Shown: positions 34,642 through 43,810, counted from the stretch's first letter. The stretch is DNA of 64,000 nucleotides from JASHPR01 sp963842355 (GCA_963842355.1 CAWJGC010000010.1:141087-205086); one strand, 5' to 3'. Notes: a model not told the origin generated them from the letters alone. Program-made: numbers and translations.

Positions 34642-35277
34642 TTACGAGTGCACCGGCGCGCCGTGGCCGGTGAGCAGCAGCTTGACGGGCAGCGCCTTGA
34701 TCCGCTCGGCAGATGCCAGCGCCTGAGCCCGATCGAGCGCCAGCCGGGGATCCGGCGGCCGGACCTGCCCATGCTTATTGCTGAGCAGCGCATCTCCGCA
34801 GAACACCACACCGTCGTCCCGGTGCAGAGCCAGGCTCCCAGCGGTATGCCCCGGCGCGTGCATCACGTGCAAGCCGCCGATCGTGTCGCCATCAGTCAGG
34901 AGCAGGCCGGGCACGGCCGGCCGAAACCAGAGCAGCCGGTAAAGCACCACCATCGCGAGACCGCCCTTCTGCGGCTTCTGCTCGCCCGAGAGGACCGGAG
35001 CATCTAGCTCGTGGATCGCCACCTGAGCACCGGTAAGCTCCTTGAGCGCGGCGACACTGCCCACGTGGTCGATGTCGCAGTGCGTGAGGACGATGAAGCG
35101 CAGGTCACGCGGCTGATAGCCGAGGTTCTTCGTGAACGCGAGGATCCGCTTCGCGTTTCCTGGCATCCCGGTGTCGACCAACAAGAGACCATCCTCGGTC
35201 ACCACGAGATAGACGTTGGCGACCCGCACGCCGTCAACCTTGTCGATGCCGTCCGCCAGTCGCATCGGCCGCAGCAT
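34642..35277 (-). CDS. MBL-fold metallo-hydrolase
   Basis: A 211-residue metallo-beta-lactamase fold protein. IVLTHCDIDHVGSVAALKEL is the metal motif in the THxDxDH variant, MHAPGHTAGSLALHRDDGVV and FCGDALLS carry the later His and Asp ligands, and LLLTGHGAPV the last His. ATG 35277 or 35265 are both possible starts; no strong ribosome site. It resembles glyoxalase II-like hydrolases of unknown substrate. Its end abuts the truncated regulator. Confidence 0.85.
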   Translation of the reverse strand: MLRPMRLADGIDKVDGVRVANVYLVVTEDGLLLVDTGMPGNAKRILAFTKNLGYQPRDLRFIVLTHCDIDHVGSVAALKELTGAQVAIHELDAPVLSGEQKPQKGGLAMVVLYRLLWFRPAVPGLLLTDGDTIGGLHVMHAPGHTAGSLALHRDDGVVFCGDALLSNKHGQVRPPDPRLALDRAQALASAERIKALPVKLLLTGHGAPVHS

Positions 35278-35700
35278 ACCGCCTGGCGCGAGACTAACGT
35301 TGTGACGGAACGTGACCGGGTCCCGATGGCACGGGCGCGCCAGAGCCGCCGTTCTGGTCGGCGGACCGATAGCCAAGCATGGCAGTCCAATCGCGCCAGA
35401 ATTGGGCGATATGGGGCGGTGAGAAACGTGTCACCAGCCCCATATGAGCGTGGCCGTGATTGGGCCAGGGTCTTGAGCAGATCCGCGCGGGAAGCGGTAA
35501 GCGTCAGACCAGATGCGCTGTCGTAGTGATCGGCCACCAGCGCGGGCGATCTTCAGTACCTGGGCAATGGAACGTCGTGGCGGCGTCCTCATTGCTGTGG
35601 TCTCCTTCTTGCCACCTGCTGCTCATGAGGCGCTCTCCCGGATGCCTGCCCTGGGGAAGCGCCCGCAAGCATCTCGGAACGCTGGCGTCGTCTGACGCCG
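35278..35700. other. Gene-free stretch
   Basis: 423 bp. A minus-strand frame with YDSASGLTLTASRADLLKTL near 35480 faintly recalls the end of DUF397 proteins, but too little remains to call a gene. Confidence 0.4.
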
Positions 35701-36423
35701 CTAGGCGTCCCGGACAGATTGGTAGGTGAGGTAGGCGATGCCGCCCTCGAGGGTCTGGGTGTCGAGGAGGCGCATGGGTTTCTTGTCGCTGGTCTCGCCG
35801 AACAGGCGCTCGCCGACCCCGAGGGCGACCGGGAAGATCTTCAGCCGCAGCTCGTCGACCAGGTCGTGCTCGATCAGCGTGCGTGCGAGCTGAAAGCTGC
35901 CGGCGATGACGATGTCCCCGTCTATGTGCTGCTTCAGCGTCGAGACCTCGTTAAGCACGTCGCCCTTGAGGACTGTCGAGTTGTTCCAGGCGGGATTGGC
36001 GAGGGTCGCAGACACGACGTACTTGGGCAGGCTGTTCAGCCTGTCCGCCAGCTCGCCGCTGCGAGATGGCCACCGCGCGGCGAGCCACTCGTAGCTTCGC
36101 CGGCCCAGAAGGAAGGCCCCGGCGGCCAGCGCCTCGTCGAGCGCGAGCTTGGCAAGCTGGGGGCTGTTTCCTATCAGGCCGACCCAGCCGTCGGCCCTGA
36201 AGCCTTCGTCACCGACCGGGTCTTGGATGACTCCGTCGAGCGTGACGTTCTCGCTCACGACGATCTTTCCCATTTCGGTTCGGCGCCTCGCTGGAGCAGC
36301 GGGAACCAGACGCTGGCGGCGCGCCCTGCAAGCCCGCCGTGCCTCGCGGAGCAGCCGGTCTCGTTCGCCGGCCCGCCGGGCGTCATCCTGGATGGCTTTC
36401 ACGAGGTATTCGTGGATGAACAT
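35701..36423 (-). CDS. RibD C-terminal/dihydrofolate reductase-like protein with small N-terminal extension
   Basis: Residues 51-240 match the RibD C-terminal (DHFR-like) family: MGKIVVSENVTLDGVIQDP, AGAFLLGRRSYEWLAARWP, KYVVSATLANPAWNNSTVL and GDIVIAGSFQLARTLIEHDL with LRLKIFPVALGVGERLF. These NADPH-binding reductase folds have mostly unknown substrates. The start at ATG 36423 is favoured because AAGGAGGAG lies 7 bp before it, while the internal ATG 36273 has none. The first 50 residues, MFIHEYLVKAIQDDARRAGE followed by Arg-rich sequence, look like a separate small actinobacterial protein read through into the reductase. Confidence 0.75.
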   Translation of the reverse strand: MFIHEYLVKAIQDDARRAGERDRLLREARRACRARRQRLVPAAPARRRTEMGKIVVSENVTLDGVIQDPVGDEGFRADGWVGLIGNSPQLAKLALDEALAAGAFLLGRRSYEWLAARWPSRSGELADRLNSLPKYVVSATLANPAWNNSTVLKGDVLNEVSTLKQHIDGDIVIAGSFQLARTLIEHDLVDELRLKIFPVALGVGERLFGETSDKKPMRLLDTQTLEGGIAYLTYQSVRDA

Positions 36424-36505
36424 GGTCTGCTCCTCCTTCTGATTGGTGATGTCAGCTATCGCCGCCGCAGGCGGCGTGGGTGGTAAGAATCGGTGCGCTG
36501 CTCGC

Positions 36506-37838
36506 TCATTTCGTTCCTGACCTGATCACCACGTCTCCTGCGGCAGCGGCATCGGCCGCCGGGTCCGGCTCTGGCAGCTCGTGCGCTGGCTTCCGCGGTC
36601 GGCCGGGGTCCAGGAACGCCAGCGTCAGGCCGATCCCGGCCAGCACGGCGCAGGCCAGGAAGGCGGACTGGTAGCCCTCGGTCAGCGCGGCGAGCGGGTT
36701 CGCGCCTTTGTGCGCTGCCAGGTAGTGCTGGGAGCGGAGGCTGCCGTGTATGGAGACCTGCGTGAGCACGAGCGACCCCGCGGCCATGAGCGCCAGGCCG
36801 GTCGCGGCGGCCGGGCGGAAGCCGGCCTTGCCGACCGCGGCCTGGCCGACGATCGCGCCGACCGTGGCCCCGAGCGCGAGCACGACCGAGCTGATGCCGA
36901 ACTTGAGGGCCGAGTAGCCGAGCACCTGCTGGGCGTAGAGCGTCAGGACGAACGGCATGCCGACCGCGACGGCGCCGATCAGGATCGTCAGGGCGTCCGC
37001 GCCGCCCAGGGTCCGGCAGCGGAAGATGCGCAGCGGCACCAGCGGCGCGGGGTGGCGCGACTCGATCAGCGTGAGGGCGGCGACCAGCACGGCCGACCCG
37101 GCGAGCGGCAGGATTGTCCGTACGTCGCCCCAGCCGGCGCCTGGTGCCTCGACGACCGCGTAGACGAGCAGGACCAGCGCGCCGGTGATGGTGAGCGCCC
37201 CGGCGGGGTCGTAGCTTCGCCGGGTCAGCGCGGCCCGGCTCTCGCGCAGCAGCACGGGCGACAGCGCGAGCGCGGCCAGCCCGATCGGGACGTTGATGAA
37301 GAAGATCCACCGCCAGCCGGGGCCGTCGACGAGCGGGCCGCCGATCAGCCACGCGGTGGTGGCGCCGATACCGCCCAGGGCGCCCCAGATCCCCAGCGCC
37401 TTGTTCCGCTCGGAGCCCTCAGTGAAGGTCGTGGAGATGATCGACAGTGCGGTCGGGGTCATGATCGCTGCGCCGGCGCCCTGGACCAGGCGGGCCGCCA
37501 GCAGTGCCGCCGGCGACCAGGCCAGCCCGCACAGCAGCGACGCGGTCATGAAGAACACGGCGCCGGCCATGAACACCCGCCGGCGCCCGAGCAGGTCAGC
37601 CGCCCGCCCTCCGAGTAGCAGGCAGGCCGCCGAAGGTGAGCGCGTAGGCGCTCAGCACCCAATGCAAACCCTGCTCGGAAAAGCGCAGCCCGGCCCCGAT
37701 CGAGGGCAGCGCCACGGTCGTGATCGTGCCGTCCAGGAACACCATGAAAGACGCGCCGCATAGCAGCGCGAGCGCCCACCAGCGGCGCGGATCCAGAACG
37801 GCGGACGCCACGCGCCCGGCCGATGCGGGCGATTCCAT
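36506..37838 (-). pseudogene. MFS (DHA2-type) drug exporter, single frameshift
   Basis: ATG 37838 has GGAGG 7 bp upstream. The first frame gives the N-terminal helix pair with FLDGTITTVALPSIGAGL and HWVLSAYALTFGGL; at about 37620 one extra base breaks the frame (LTFGGLPATRR where LTFGGLLLLGGR is expected), and the second frame continues RVFMAGAVFFMTASLLCG, ARLVQGAGAAIMTPTALSII, GWRWIFFINVPIGL to the stop at 36506. Restored length is about 443 residues with some 12-14 helices. Divergently arranged with the sigma factor gene across a large inverted repeat. May be a true pseudogene or a sequencing error. Confidence 0.78.
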
Positions 37839-37911
37839 CGTCAACCTCCAGGGTCGTTCCCAGCTGCCGCGGCACGATCCGGCGCTCGGGTCGTTCGGGC
37901 GGTCGGTGATG

Positions 37912-37979
37912 CATACACCGCGGCGCCGGGGAACTGGGCGCCCGCGAGCCGCCCAGTTCGCCCCCCCGGGCGGTGTATA
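37912..37979. promoter_or_regulatory. 68-bp imperfect inverted repeat between MFS and sigma factor genes
   Basis: Left arm starts CATACACCGC and ends GGGGAACTGGGCG (37912-37940); the right arm CGCCCAGTTCGCCCC to GGTGTATA (37950-37979) is its reverse complement with few mismatches. It fills the centre of the 185-bp divergent promoter region, 44 bp before the sigma start and 74 bp before the MFS start. A regulator site or cruciform is plausible. Confidence 0.5.
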
Positions 37980-38023
37980 TACCGGGTGGAAGCGCCACGT
38001 GATGCGGAAGGAAGGCGCGCAGG

Positions 38024-39037
38024 ATGGTGACAGCCGATCTGCTCTCACGGGCACGGGCCGGAGATGGCGAGGCGTTCCGGGAGCTGACCGGGCCGCACCG
38101 GCGGGAGCTGCAGGTGCACTGCTACCGGATGCTCGGATCCTTCGCCGACGCCGAGGACGCCGTCCAGGAGACGATGCTGGCCGCCTGGCAAGGCATCGGC
38201 GGGTTCACTGAGGAACGCGCCTCGCTGCGCACCTGGCTGTACAAGATCGCCACCAACCGGTGCCTCAACGCGCGCCGCGCAGCGAGCCGGCGCCTGGCCA
38301 GGGAGTGGGACGTGTCTCAGTACGAACCGCTCGTGCCGACCCCGCGCGACGAGGCCGTCTGGCTGCAGCCGTTTCCTGACGCCCTCCTCGAGGGTACCGT
38401 CGACGTGCCGCCCGGGCCGGAGGCCCGCTACGAGCAGACCGAAGCCATCTCGCTGGCCTTCGTAACCGCCCTGCAGCTGCTGCCGCCACGCCAGGTCGCC
38501 GTCCTCATCTTGCGCGACGTCCTCGGATTCCACGCCAGCGAGGTAGCCGGCATGCTGGAGGTGACCCTCGAATCGGCCAACAGTACCCTCAAACGAGCCC
38601 GCGCCAGCCTCCAGCGCCGGCAGCAGCCGGCCGCCGGCCACCAACCGCCGCCGGCCGCTGGCTCCGCCGCCGAGGACGCGATCGTGGCCAAGTTCGCCCG
38701 CGCGTGGGAGTCGGCCGACCTCGACGCGCTGGTGGCCCTGCTGACCGACGACGTCTTCATCGCGATGCCGCCGGTACCCTTCGGATACGAGGGCCGAGAC
38801 GTCGTGACCCGCTACTGCGCCAGCCTGTTCGCCGCGGGCCGCAGGTTCGACCTCGTCCCGGTGCGAGCCAACGGCCAGCCGGCGTTCGGAGCTTACCTGC
38901 GCGGCCCGGCCGGGGTCCGCCATGCGACCGCCTTCTACGTGCTCACCCTTGCAGGCGGCCAGATCTGCGCCATAACCCGCTTCGAGGCCAGCGTGCTGCC
39001 GTGGTTCGGGCTGCCGCGCTCACTCCCGGGCCGGTAG
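38024..39037 (+). CDS. ECF sigma factor with SnoaL-like C-terminal domain (TIGR02960/SigG-like)
   Basis: A 337-residue sigma-70 family factor. Region 2 is HCYRMLGSFADAEDAVQETM and LRTWLYKIATNRCLNARRA; region 4 is LPPRQVAVLILRDVLGFHAS to LESANSTLKRARASLQRR. After a Pro-rich linker, residues about 215-325 form a SnoaL-type domain (FARAWESADLDALVALLTDD, VFIAMPPVPFGYEG), which in such factors modulates activity in place of an anti-sigma factor. GGAAGGAAGG lies 9 bp before ATG 38024. It may drive the divergent exporter gene. Confidence 0.87.
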   Translation: MVTADLLSRARAGDGEAFRELTGPHRRELQVHCYRMLGSFADAEDAVQETMLAAWQGIGGFTEERASLRTWLYKIATNRCLNARRAASRRLAREWDVSQYEPLVPTPRDEAVWLQPFPDALLEGTVDVPPGPEARYEQTEAISLAFVTALQLLPPRQVAVLILRDVLGFHASEVAGMLEVTLESANSTLKRARASLQRRQQPAAGHQPPPAAGSAAEDAIVAKFARAWESADLDALVALLTDDVFIAMPPVPFGYEGRDVVTRYCASLFAAGRRFDLVPVRANGQPAFGAYLRGPAGVRHATAFYVLTLAGGQICAITRFEASVLPWFGLPRSLPGR

Positions 39038-39111
39038 CTATTGTGATTCGGCTATATCTAGCGAGAGGCTGGCGGACGGACCTGCCCCGACTGGTCCTGC
39101 TCTTGAGGCAG

Positions 39112-39723
39112 GGAATGCGGTCCTCATCATCGTCGGCTACACGCTGTTCTCGAACATCCTGCCGCCGTTTGCGAAAGCGCATACACGCGTCGGACCCGGT
39201 GCGATCGGGATCCTCTTCCTCTTCAACACGTCCTTCATCGTGATCGCACAACTCCCCGCGACGCGCGTCGTCAAGCGGATGCGCCGAGCACAGGCATTCG
39301 CCGCGGCGAGCGCTCTGGGCGATTGCGCTCCTCGGCGTCTTGCCGGCGACGCTGATCCACTCGCAGCTCGGGGCGACCGCGCTGCTGGCCAGCGTCGCAA
39401 CCGTGTTCGCGATCGGCGAGTGCGTCCGCGCCGTCGCCCTCGGCCCACTCATCGCCGATCTCGCTCCCCCGCAGCTCCTCGGCCGCTATATGTCGCTGTA
39501 CAGCCTGGTGGTGAGCGGAGGCCTCGCGCTCGGCCCGGCCATCGGTGGCGCGGCGCTCGCGACCTCACCTGACGCCGTCTGGTGGGGTGGCGCCCTCGTC
39601 GCCGCAGTGATCGGAGCGGGCTTTCTCCTCTCCGGCGATCGCATCCCCGAGCCGTTGGCCGTGGAAGCAAGTGTCCCCGACGTCGGAGAAGGACCTCGCG
39701 CGGCGACGCAAGCGACTAATTGA
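39112..39723 (+). pseudogene. MFS transporter fragment with frameshift
   Basis: One frame reads NAVLIIVGYTLFSNILPPFA, then VGPGAIGILFLFNTSFIVIA and QLPATRVVKRMRRAQAFAAAS; about 39310 the frame moves by one and continues LWAIALLGVLPATLIHSQLG, VRAVALGPLIADLAPPQLLG, RYMSLYSLVVSGGLALGPAI to a stop. This is the C-terminal half of an MFS exporter. The first half is missing; the preceding gene ends only 70 bp upstream. Confidence 0.65.
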
Positions 39724-39890
39724 TGCCGGGATGCGAACCCGGTACGGCAGCCGGATCAACGACACCACCCTTGCCGAACTCGTGGCGGTACTGAACCGCC
39801 CCGGAGTTTCGGGAGGCACGCTCCTCTGAGTCGGTGGCTGACGATCAGCGCCACAACCGAACGGATGATATGAGCATCGGCGAGGCCTTG

Positions 39891-40239
39891 TGCCGCGCGA
39901 GCGCTTGAGCGTTACCGAGGTGTTCACCGTCTGCAGCGGCCTCAGCTGATTTGGACATCGAGGACGACGGAAGCCTTAGGAAGCGATGGCGACGGCTGCC
40001 ACGATGCCTAGCCACGAGGCCTAGCCTTGGGGCAGGGTTGAGAACATGGCCTGGACGCTGGTGGCCTCCGGTCGCTCCGGGGCGGCGTAGCCGGCCAGCG
40101 AGACAGTCCACAGGGCCAGGACCTGGCGTTCGGCGTGACTGATCACCAGCGTCGGCTGGCCGCCCAGGGTCGTCGGGCGGTGCGAGTTAATCGTGCCATA
40201 CTCCAAGTTTCGGGAACCTCCGTTGGCTGACGCCGTTCA
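39891..40239. repeat. About 350-bp direct repeat, copy 1
   Basis: Starts TGCCGCGCGAGCGC and ends GGCTGACGCCGTTCAC. The same sequence, roughly 94% identical, occurs in the same orientation at 55854-57440, where an IS630 interrupts it. On the minus strand a frame starts MEYGTINSHRPTTLGGQPTL (40206 downward, about 61 residues) with a GGTTCCCGAAACTTGGAG leader; it may be the 5' end of an unknown gene or the end of a mobile element. Confidence 0.7.
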
Positions 40240-40511
40240 CGAGTCTTCGCGCTGACACTTGCGTTCGTCCCGGCGGAGTGTATGGCTGCCTGCGCAGCGG
40301 CTCGGCGGCCGGCTCAGTCTGCGGCTCGCTGGTGTCAGGCCCAGCGGCGGGGTGCTATATCCGCCGTTACGCATGGCCGTCGCTTCGGGTCGACTGCCTG
40401 CGCGTGGGCGCTCGTAATCGGTGGTTATGTCACGCCGATGCGAGGGTGCGTGGCCGGGTCGGCAGGGCCAGTGTTGATCTTTTTCATGGTCAGGTGAGAG
40501 GTTACGCAGCG

Positions 40512-41354
40512 ATGTCGGGACAAGTGCGCGCTGGCCGTGCCGGTCTGTGCTCAGCGCTGTGGCTGCCGCTGTTCGACGATCTTGCTGATCCGGTCGTGGC
40601 CGCGCGGCTGGCTGGTGAGGCGGAGGAGGCCGGCTGGCACGGGGTGTTCGTCTGGGATCATGTGTGCTGGGGTGCGCCGGTCCGGCAGGTGGCCGCCGCG
40701 TGGATTACCCTGGCAGCGATCGCCGCCGCTACCGACCGGGTGCGGTTTGGCGTCATGGTCACGCCGCTGGCTCGGCGTCGGCCGGTCAAGGTGGCGAGGG
40801 AGACCGCGACGCTGGACCGGCTCAGCGGCGGCCGGCTCACCCTGGGTGTGGGTCTGGGGAGCGACCGCTTCGGCGGCGAGCTGTCCAAGACCGGTGAGCA
40901 GGTCGATGACCGGCGACGCGGTCAGATGCTGGACGAGTCACTGGACATCCTCACCGCCGCCTGGTCGGGCCAGCCGGTGCACCATCACGGGCCGCACTAC
41001 ACCGTGGACGGCATCCGGTTCCTTCCCAGGCCGGTGCAGCGGCCTGGCGTGCCGGTGTGGGCTGCCGGGTTGGCGGGTAACGTTAAGCCGCTGTGCCGGG
41101 CTGCCCGCTGCCAGGGGTTCTTCCCGGTCAACCTTGGTCACGCGGATCAGCTCGCCGAGGCCGTCGCGGCCATCGCCCGGCTGCGCCCGCCCCTGGCGGC
41201 GCCGTACGACATCGCCGTCGGCCTGCCGCCGGGCACCGACCCGGCGCCCTACGCCGAGGCGGGCGCCACCTGATGGCTGCCGGAGTTCGATCCGGCCACC
41301 GTGTCGCTGGACCAGGTGCGGGGCGTGCTCCGCGACGGACCCGCGACAGTGTGA
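40512..41354 (+). pseudogene. LLM class (F420-type) oxidoreductase with nonsense codon
   Basis: A luciferase-like monooxygenase fold: WHGVFVWDHVCWGAPVRQVA, DRVRFGVMVTPLARRRPVKV, ARETATLDRLSGGRLTLGVG and LGSDRFGGELSKTGEQVDDR match F420- or flavin-dependent LLM enzymes. ATG 40512 has GAGAGG 11 bp upstream. TGA at 41271-41273 ends the frame, but the same phase continues WLPEFDPATVSLDQVRGVLR to a second stop at 41352. A single TGG-to-TGA change (codon before WLPEF) explains it. The loss is about 28 residues, so some function might remain. Confidence 0.75.
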
Positions 41355-41361
41355 GCCCTCG

Positions 41362-42048
41362 ATGCCGGGCCAGCAGGATGACCTGTTCGACTATGACGCT
41401 GAACTGCGCCGCTACCACCAGCATTTGCGTGCCGCCGCTGGGGTCCGCCCTGCCGACCGCGTCCTGGACATCGGCTGCGGGATGGAGCAGACCACGCGGG
41501 AAGCGGCCAGGGCTGCGGCCTCCGGCAGCGCGGTGGGGATAGACATCTCCGCGGCCAGGCTCGCCCGGGCCCGCCGGCTTGCCCGCGCAGAGGGCCTGCG
41601 CAATATCAGCTTCGTGCAGGCCGACGCCCAGACCCACCGCTTCTCGGCCGGGCGCTTCGACCTTGCCATCAGCCGGTTCGGCACCATGTTCTTCGCCGAT
41701 CCGGTGGCCGCGTTCACCAACATCGGGCGCGCGCTGCGCCCCGGCGCGCGACTGGTGCAGCTGGTCTGGCAGCACCGCGACCGCCAGGAATGGGATGCCG
41801 TGATCGATGAGGTCTTCGCCGGCGACCAGCCGACCCCGGCCCCAGCGGCCGATCCCTTCTCGCTAGCCGATCCGGCCACGGCCGGCGCAATCCTAGCCAC
41901 GTCCGGCTTCACCGCGGTGAAGATCACCGGCGTGCACGAGCCCGTCTACTACGGACCCGACGCCGCCAGCGCCCTGCGCGGCATGCTCTCGCTGCAGATC
42001 ACCAAGGCTCTCCTCGCCCCGCTAGTGCAGCGCCGCATTAATCCTTGA
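41362..42048 (+). pseudogene. Class I SAM methyltransferase, 5' part, interrupted by an IS630
   Basis: ATG 41362 begins 7 bp after the LLM frame. DRVLDIGCGMEQTTREAARA is SAM motif I, followed by VGIDISAARLARARRLARAE, ISFVQADAQTHRFSAGRFDL and ISRFGTMFFADPVAAFTNIG. Homology ends at LLAPL (42024); the last codons to the stop at 42046 belong to the inserted element. The missing 3' end is found intact at 43691-43810. Confidence 0.82.
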
Positions 42049-42077
42049 CGGGGTTTCGTCCGGCGCTTTGGTGCTGG

Positions 42078-43211
42078 TCATGCGGCTCTGGGGAGTTCGC
42101 TGACCGGTGCAGGGCGTTGCCCAGGGGCCGTGGAGTTGGGGTGCCTGGCGTGGCGGGCGTGATCGGCGCGGGCGTCGTAGGTCCAGGTATAGGGGTGGGC
42201 AGTGCGGTTGTAGCGGACGGTGAAGCTGGTGATCTTTTCGGCGAGGTCGGCGCGGGAGGTGAACTCGCCGCGGCGCAGCAGGCCGCGGGTCAGCACGGAG
42301 AACCACAGTTCGGCCTTGTCCAGCCAGGAGGCGTGTTTCGGTGTGTAGGTGACCTTGATCCGCGGGTGGGTGGCGATCCAGGCCCGGGTCGCGCGGGAGG
42401 TGTGGGATGAGCCGTTGTCCATGACCAGGTGGATGCTCAGCCGCGGGTCGGTGCACTGATCGAGGCGGTGCAGGAAGCCGGTGAAGGTGACTGAGTCGTT
42501 GCGCGCGATCGGCTCTGCGACAACTTGCCCGGTGGCGACCTGCAGCGCGGCGATGACGGAGACGGTGCCGTGGCGGACGTATTCGAACTCACGGCGGGCC
42601 AGCCGGCCAGGCCGGGGTGGCTGCAGGGGGTATCTGCGGCACTTGGCCTGGATGCCGGTCTTCTCGTCGATGCAGATCACCACGGTATCTGGCGGCGGGC
42701 GCAGGTAGATATCGCAGACAGCGGCGGCCTGGGCCCAGAACTGCTCGTCATCGCGGCGGTTCAGCCAGCCCCGGACCCGGTGCGGCGCCAGGTCCAGCCC
42801 GGCCAGGATCCGCCCGACCTGGGAAACCGAGATGCCCGTGCCGGCCAGGCTCGCGGCGATCATGCCATGCGTCCACGCCGGCTCGCCGCCCGGTGGCGCG
42901 GAGGTGGCGGTGGCCACGACCGCCAGCCGCACATCTGGCCCGTACACCTGCGGCCGCCCGCTGCGTGGCCGGTCACGCAGAGCGGGTATGCCGCCGCGGG
43001 CGAACCGGCGCCGCCAGATCCGCGCTGTGGTCACCGAGCAGCCCAGCTCAGCGGCAATCTGAGCGTTCGCCCGGCCCTGGCCTGCCAGCAGCGCGATCCG
43101 GGCCCGGCGCACCAGCGCCTGCGGCGAGGACGGCCGGCGCACGATCGCCTCCAGCTTCGCCTTGCGCCGCGACCCTAAAACCACGATGTCCTGGCTGGCG
43201 GCACGCACCAT
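42078..43211 (-). CDS. IS630 family transposase
   Basis: 377 residues in one frame. N-terminal double HTH: RRARIALLAGQGRANAQIAA and ELGCSVTTARIWRRRFARGG; catalytic DDE: VVICIDEKTGIQAKCR (Asp), HLVMDNGSSHTSRATR (Asp), ASWLDKAELWFSVLTRG (Glu). ATG 43211 with GGAGGTGG upstream is the start. The gene appears intact, so the element may still move. Confidence 0.9.
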   Translation of the reverse strand: MVRAASQDIVVLGSRRKAKLEAIVRRPSSPQALVRRARIALLAGQGRANAQIAAELGCSVTTARIWRRRFARGGIPALRDRPRSGRPQVYGPDVRLAVVATATSAPPGGEPAWTHGMIAASLAGTGISVSQVGRILAGLDLAPHRVRGWLNRRDDEQFWAQAAAVCDIYLRPPPDTVVICIDEKTGIQAKCRRYPLQPPRPGRLARREFEYVRHGTVSVIAALQVATGQVVAEPIARNDSVTFTGFLHRLDQCTDPRLSIHLVMDNGSSHTSRATRAWIATHPRIKVTYTPKHASWLDKAELWFSVLTRGLLRRGEFTSRADLAEKITSFTVRYNRTAHPYTWTYDARADHARHARHPNSTAPGQRPAPVSELPRAA

Positions 43212-43306
43212 GCCCCACCTCCGGGTGATCAGTGATGATCGCCCGAGAATGCCCGGCAAACGGCCACGCCTGGCGGCGGCGCGCCGCACCCGGCGACAAT
43301 AACCCC

Positions 43307-43651
43307 ATGCCCGTGCCCGCCCGGCGCCTCAAGGACCTCATCGAAGGAACCGTCGACCATCACGCCTCCCAGCGCTGGCCGGCGCTGGAAGAAGTCACCA
43401 TCACCTGGCGCGGCTCCTACGGCTACCTGACCGGCTACCTCAGCGACAACGACGACGACGACACCATCAAGCTCTGCCGCATCCAGTACCTCGGCGACCC
43501 CGACGACTGGGCGTTCGCGATCTGGCAGGCCAGCAGCGACAGCTATACCGAAGCAGTCCTTCTTGACGGGCAGTTCACCGGCCACCCCAACCTGGCCCTG
43601 GACACCGCCTGCACCCTCTACCTCGCAGACGTCACCGACCACACCCAGTAG
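43307..43651 (+). CDS. Passenger gene of the IS630 element, unknown function
   Basis: A 114-residue acidic protein inside the IS630 boundaries, divergent from the transposase with 95 bp between starts. It opens MPVPARRLKDLIEGTVDHHA and contains ITWRGSYGYLTGYLSDNDDD, LCRIQYLGDPDDWAFAIWQA and YTEAVLLDGQFTGHPNLALD. I recall similar proteins in actinobacterial genomes but no function. A -10-like GACAAT lies just before ATG 43307 and no ribosome site is seen, suggesting a leaderless message. Position inside the inverted repeats indicates that it travels with the element. Confidence 0.75.
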   Translation: MPVPARRLKDLIEGTVDHHASQRWPALEEVTITWRGSYGYLTGYLSDNDDDDTIKLCRIQYLGDPDDWAFAIWQASSDSYTEAVLLDGQFTGHPNLALDTACTLYLADVTDHTQ

Positions 43652-43690
43652 CGGGATAAACCCCTCAAGGACTTACGCGGTGCTGCACTA

Positions 43691-43810
43691 GACGCCGCGA
43701 GCACCAGGCACGCGCTCAGCCAGCTGCGCGCCGCCCTCGCCAACCACCACAGCAGCGGCGGCGTGTTCTTCGACTCGTACGCCTGGCTCATCACCGCCCG
43801 CCGCCCATGA
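43691..43810 (+). pseudogene. Methyltransferase, 3' part beyond the IS630
   Basis: Reads DAASTRHALSQLRAALANHH, then SSGGVFFDSYAWLITARRP and a stop, the usual C-terminus of this methyltransferase family (ending D--AWL-TARR). In phase with the 5' part when the element and one TA copy are removed. Confidence 0.8.

Larger units (their letters stand above)
42025..43688. mobile_element. IS630 family element with passenger gene, inserted in a methyltransferase gene
   Basis: 1,664 bp bounded by a TA duplication (42023-42024 and 43689-43690). Terminal inverted repeats: left GTGCAGCGCCGCATTAATCC, right (read inward) GTGCAGCACCGCGTAAGTCC, with 16 of 20 positions equal and similarity continuing inward. 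It holds a transposase gene (minus) and a divergent 114-residue passenger gene (plus). Joining 42024 to 43691 restores the methyltransferase frame. Confidence 0.88.

Noticed and set aside
30908..34726. Long plus-strand frames opposite the two ATPase regulators
   Set aside because: Antisense shadows rich in Arg, Gln, Pro and His; the minus-strand genes have clear domains.
35460..35540. DUF397-like coding remnant
   Set aside because: About 20 residues of weak similarity, no start or ribosome site.
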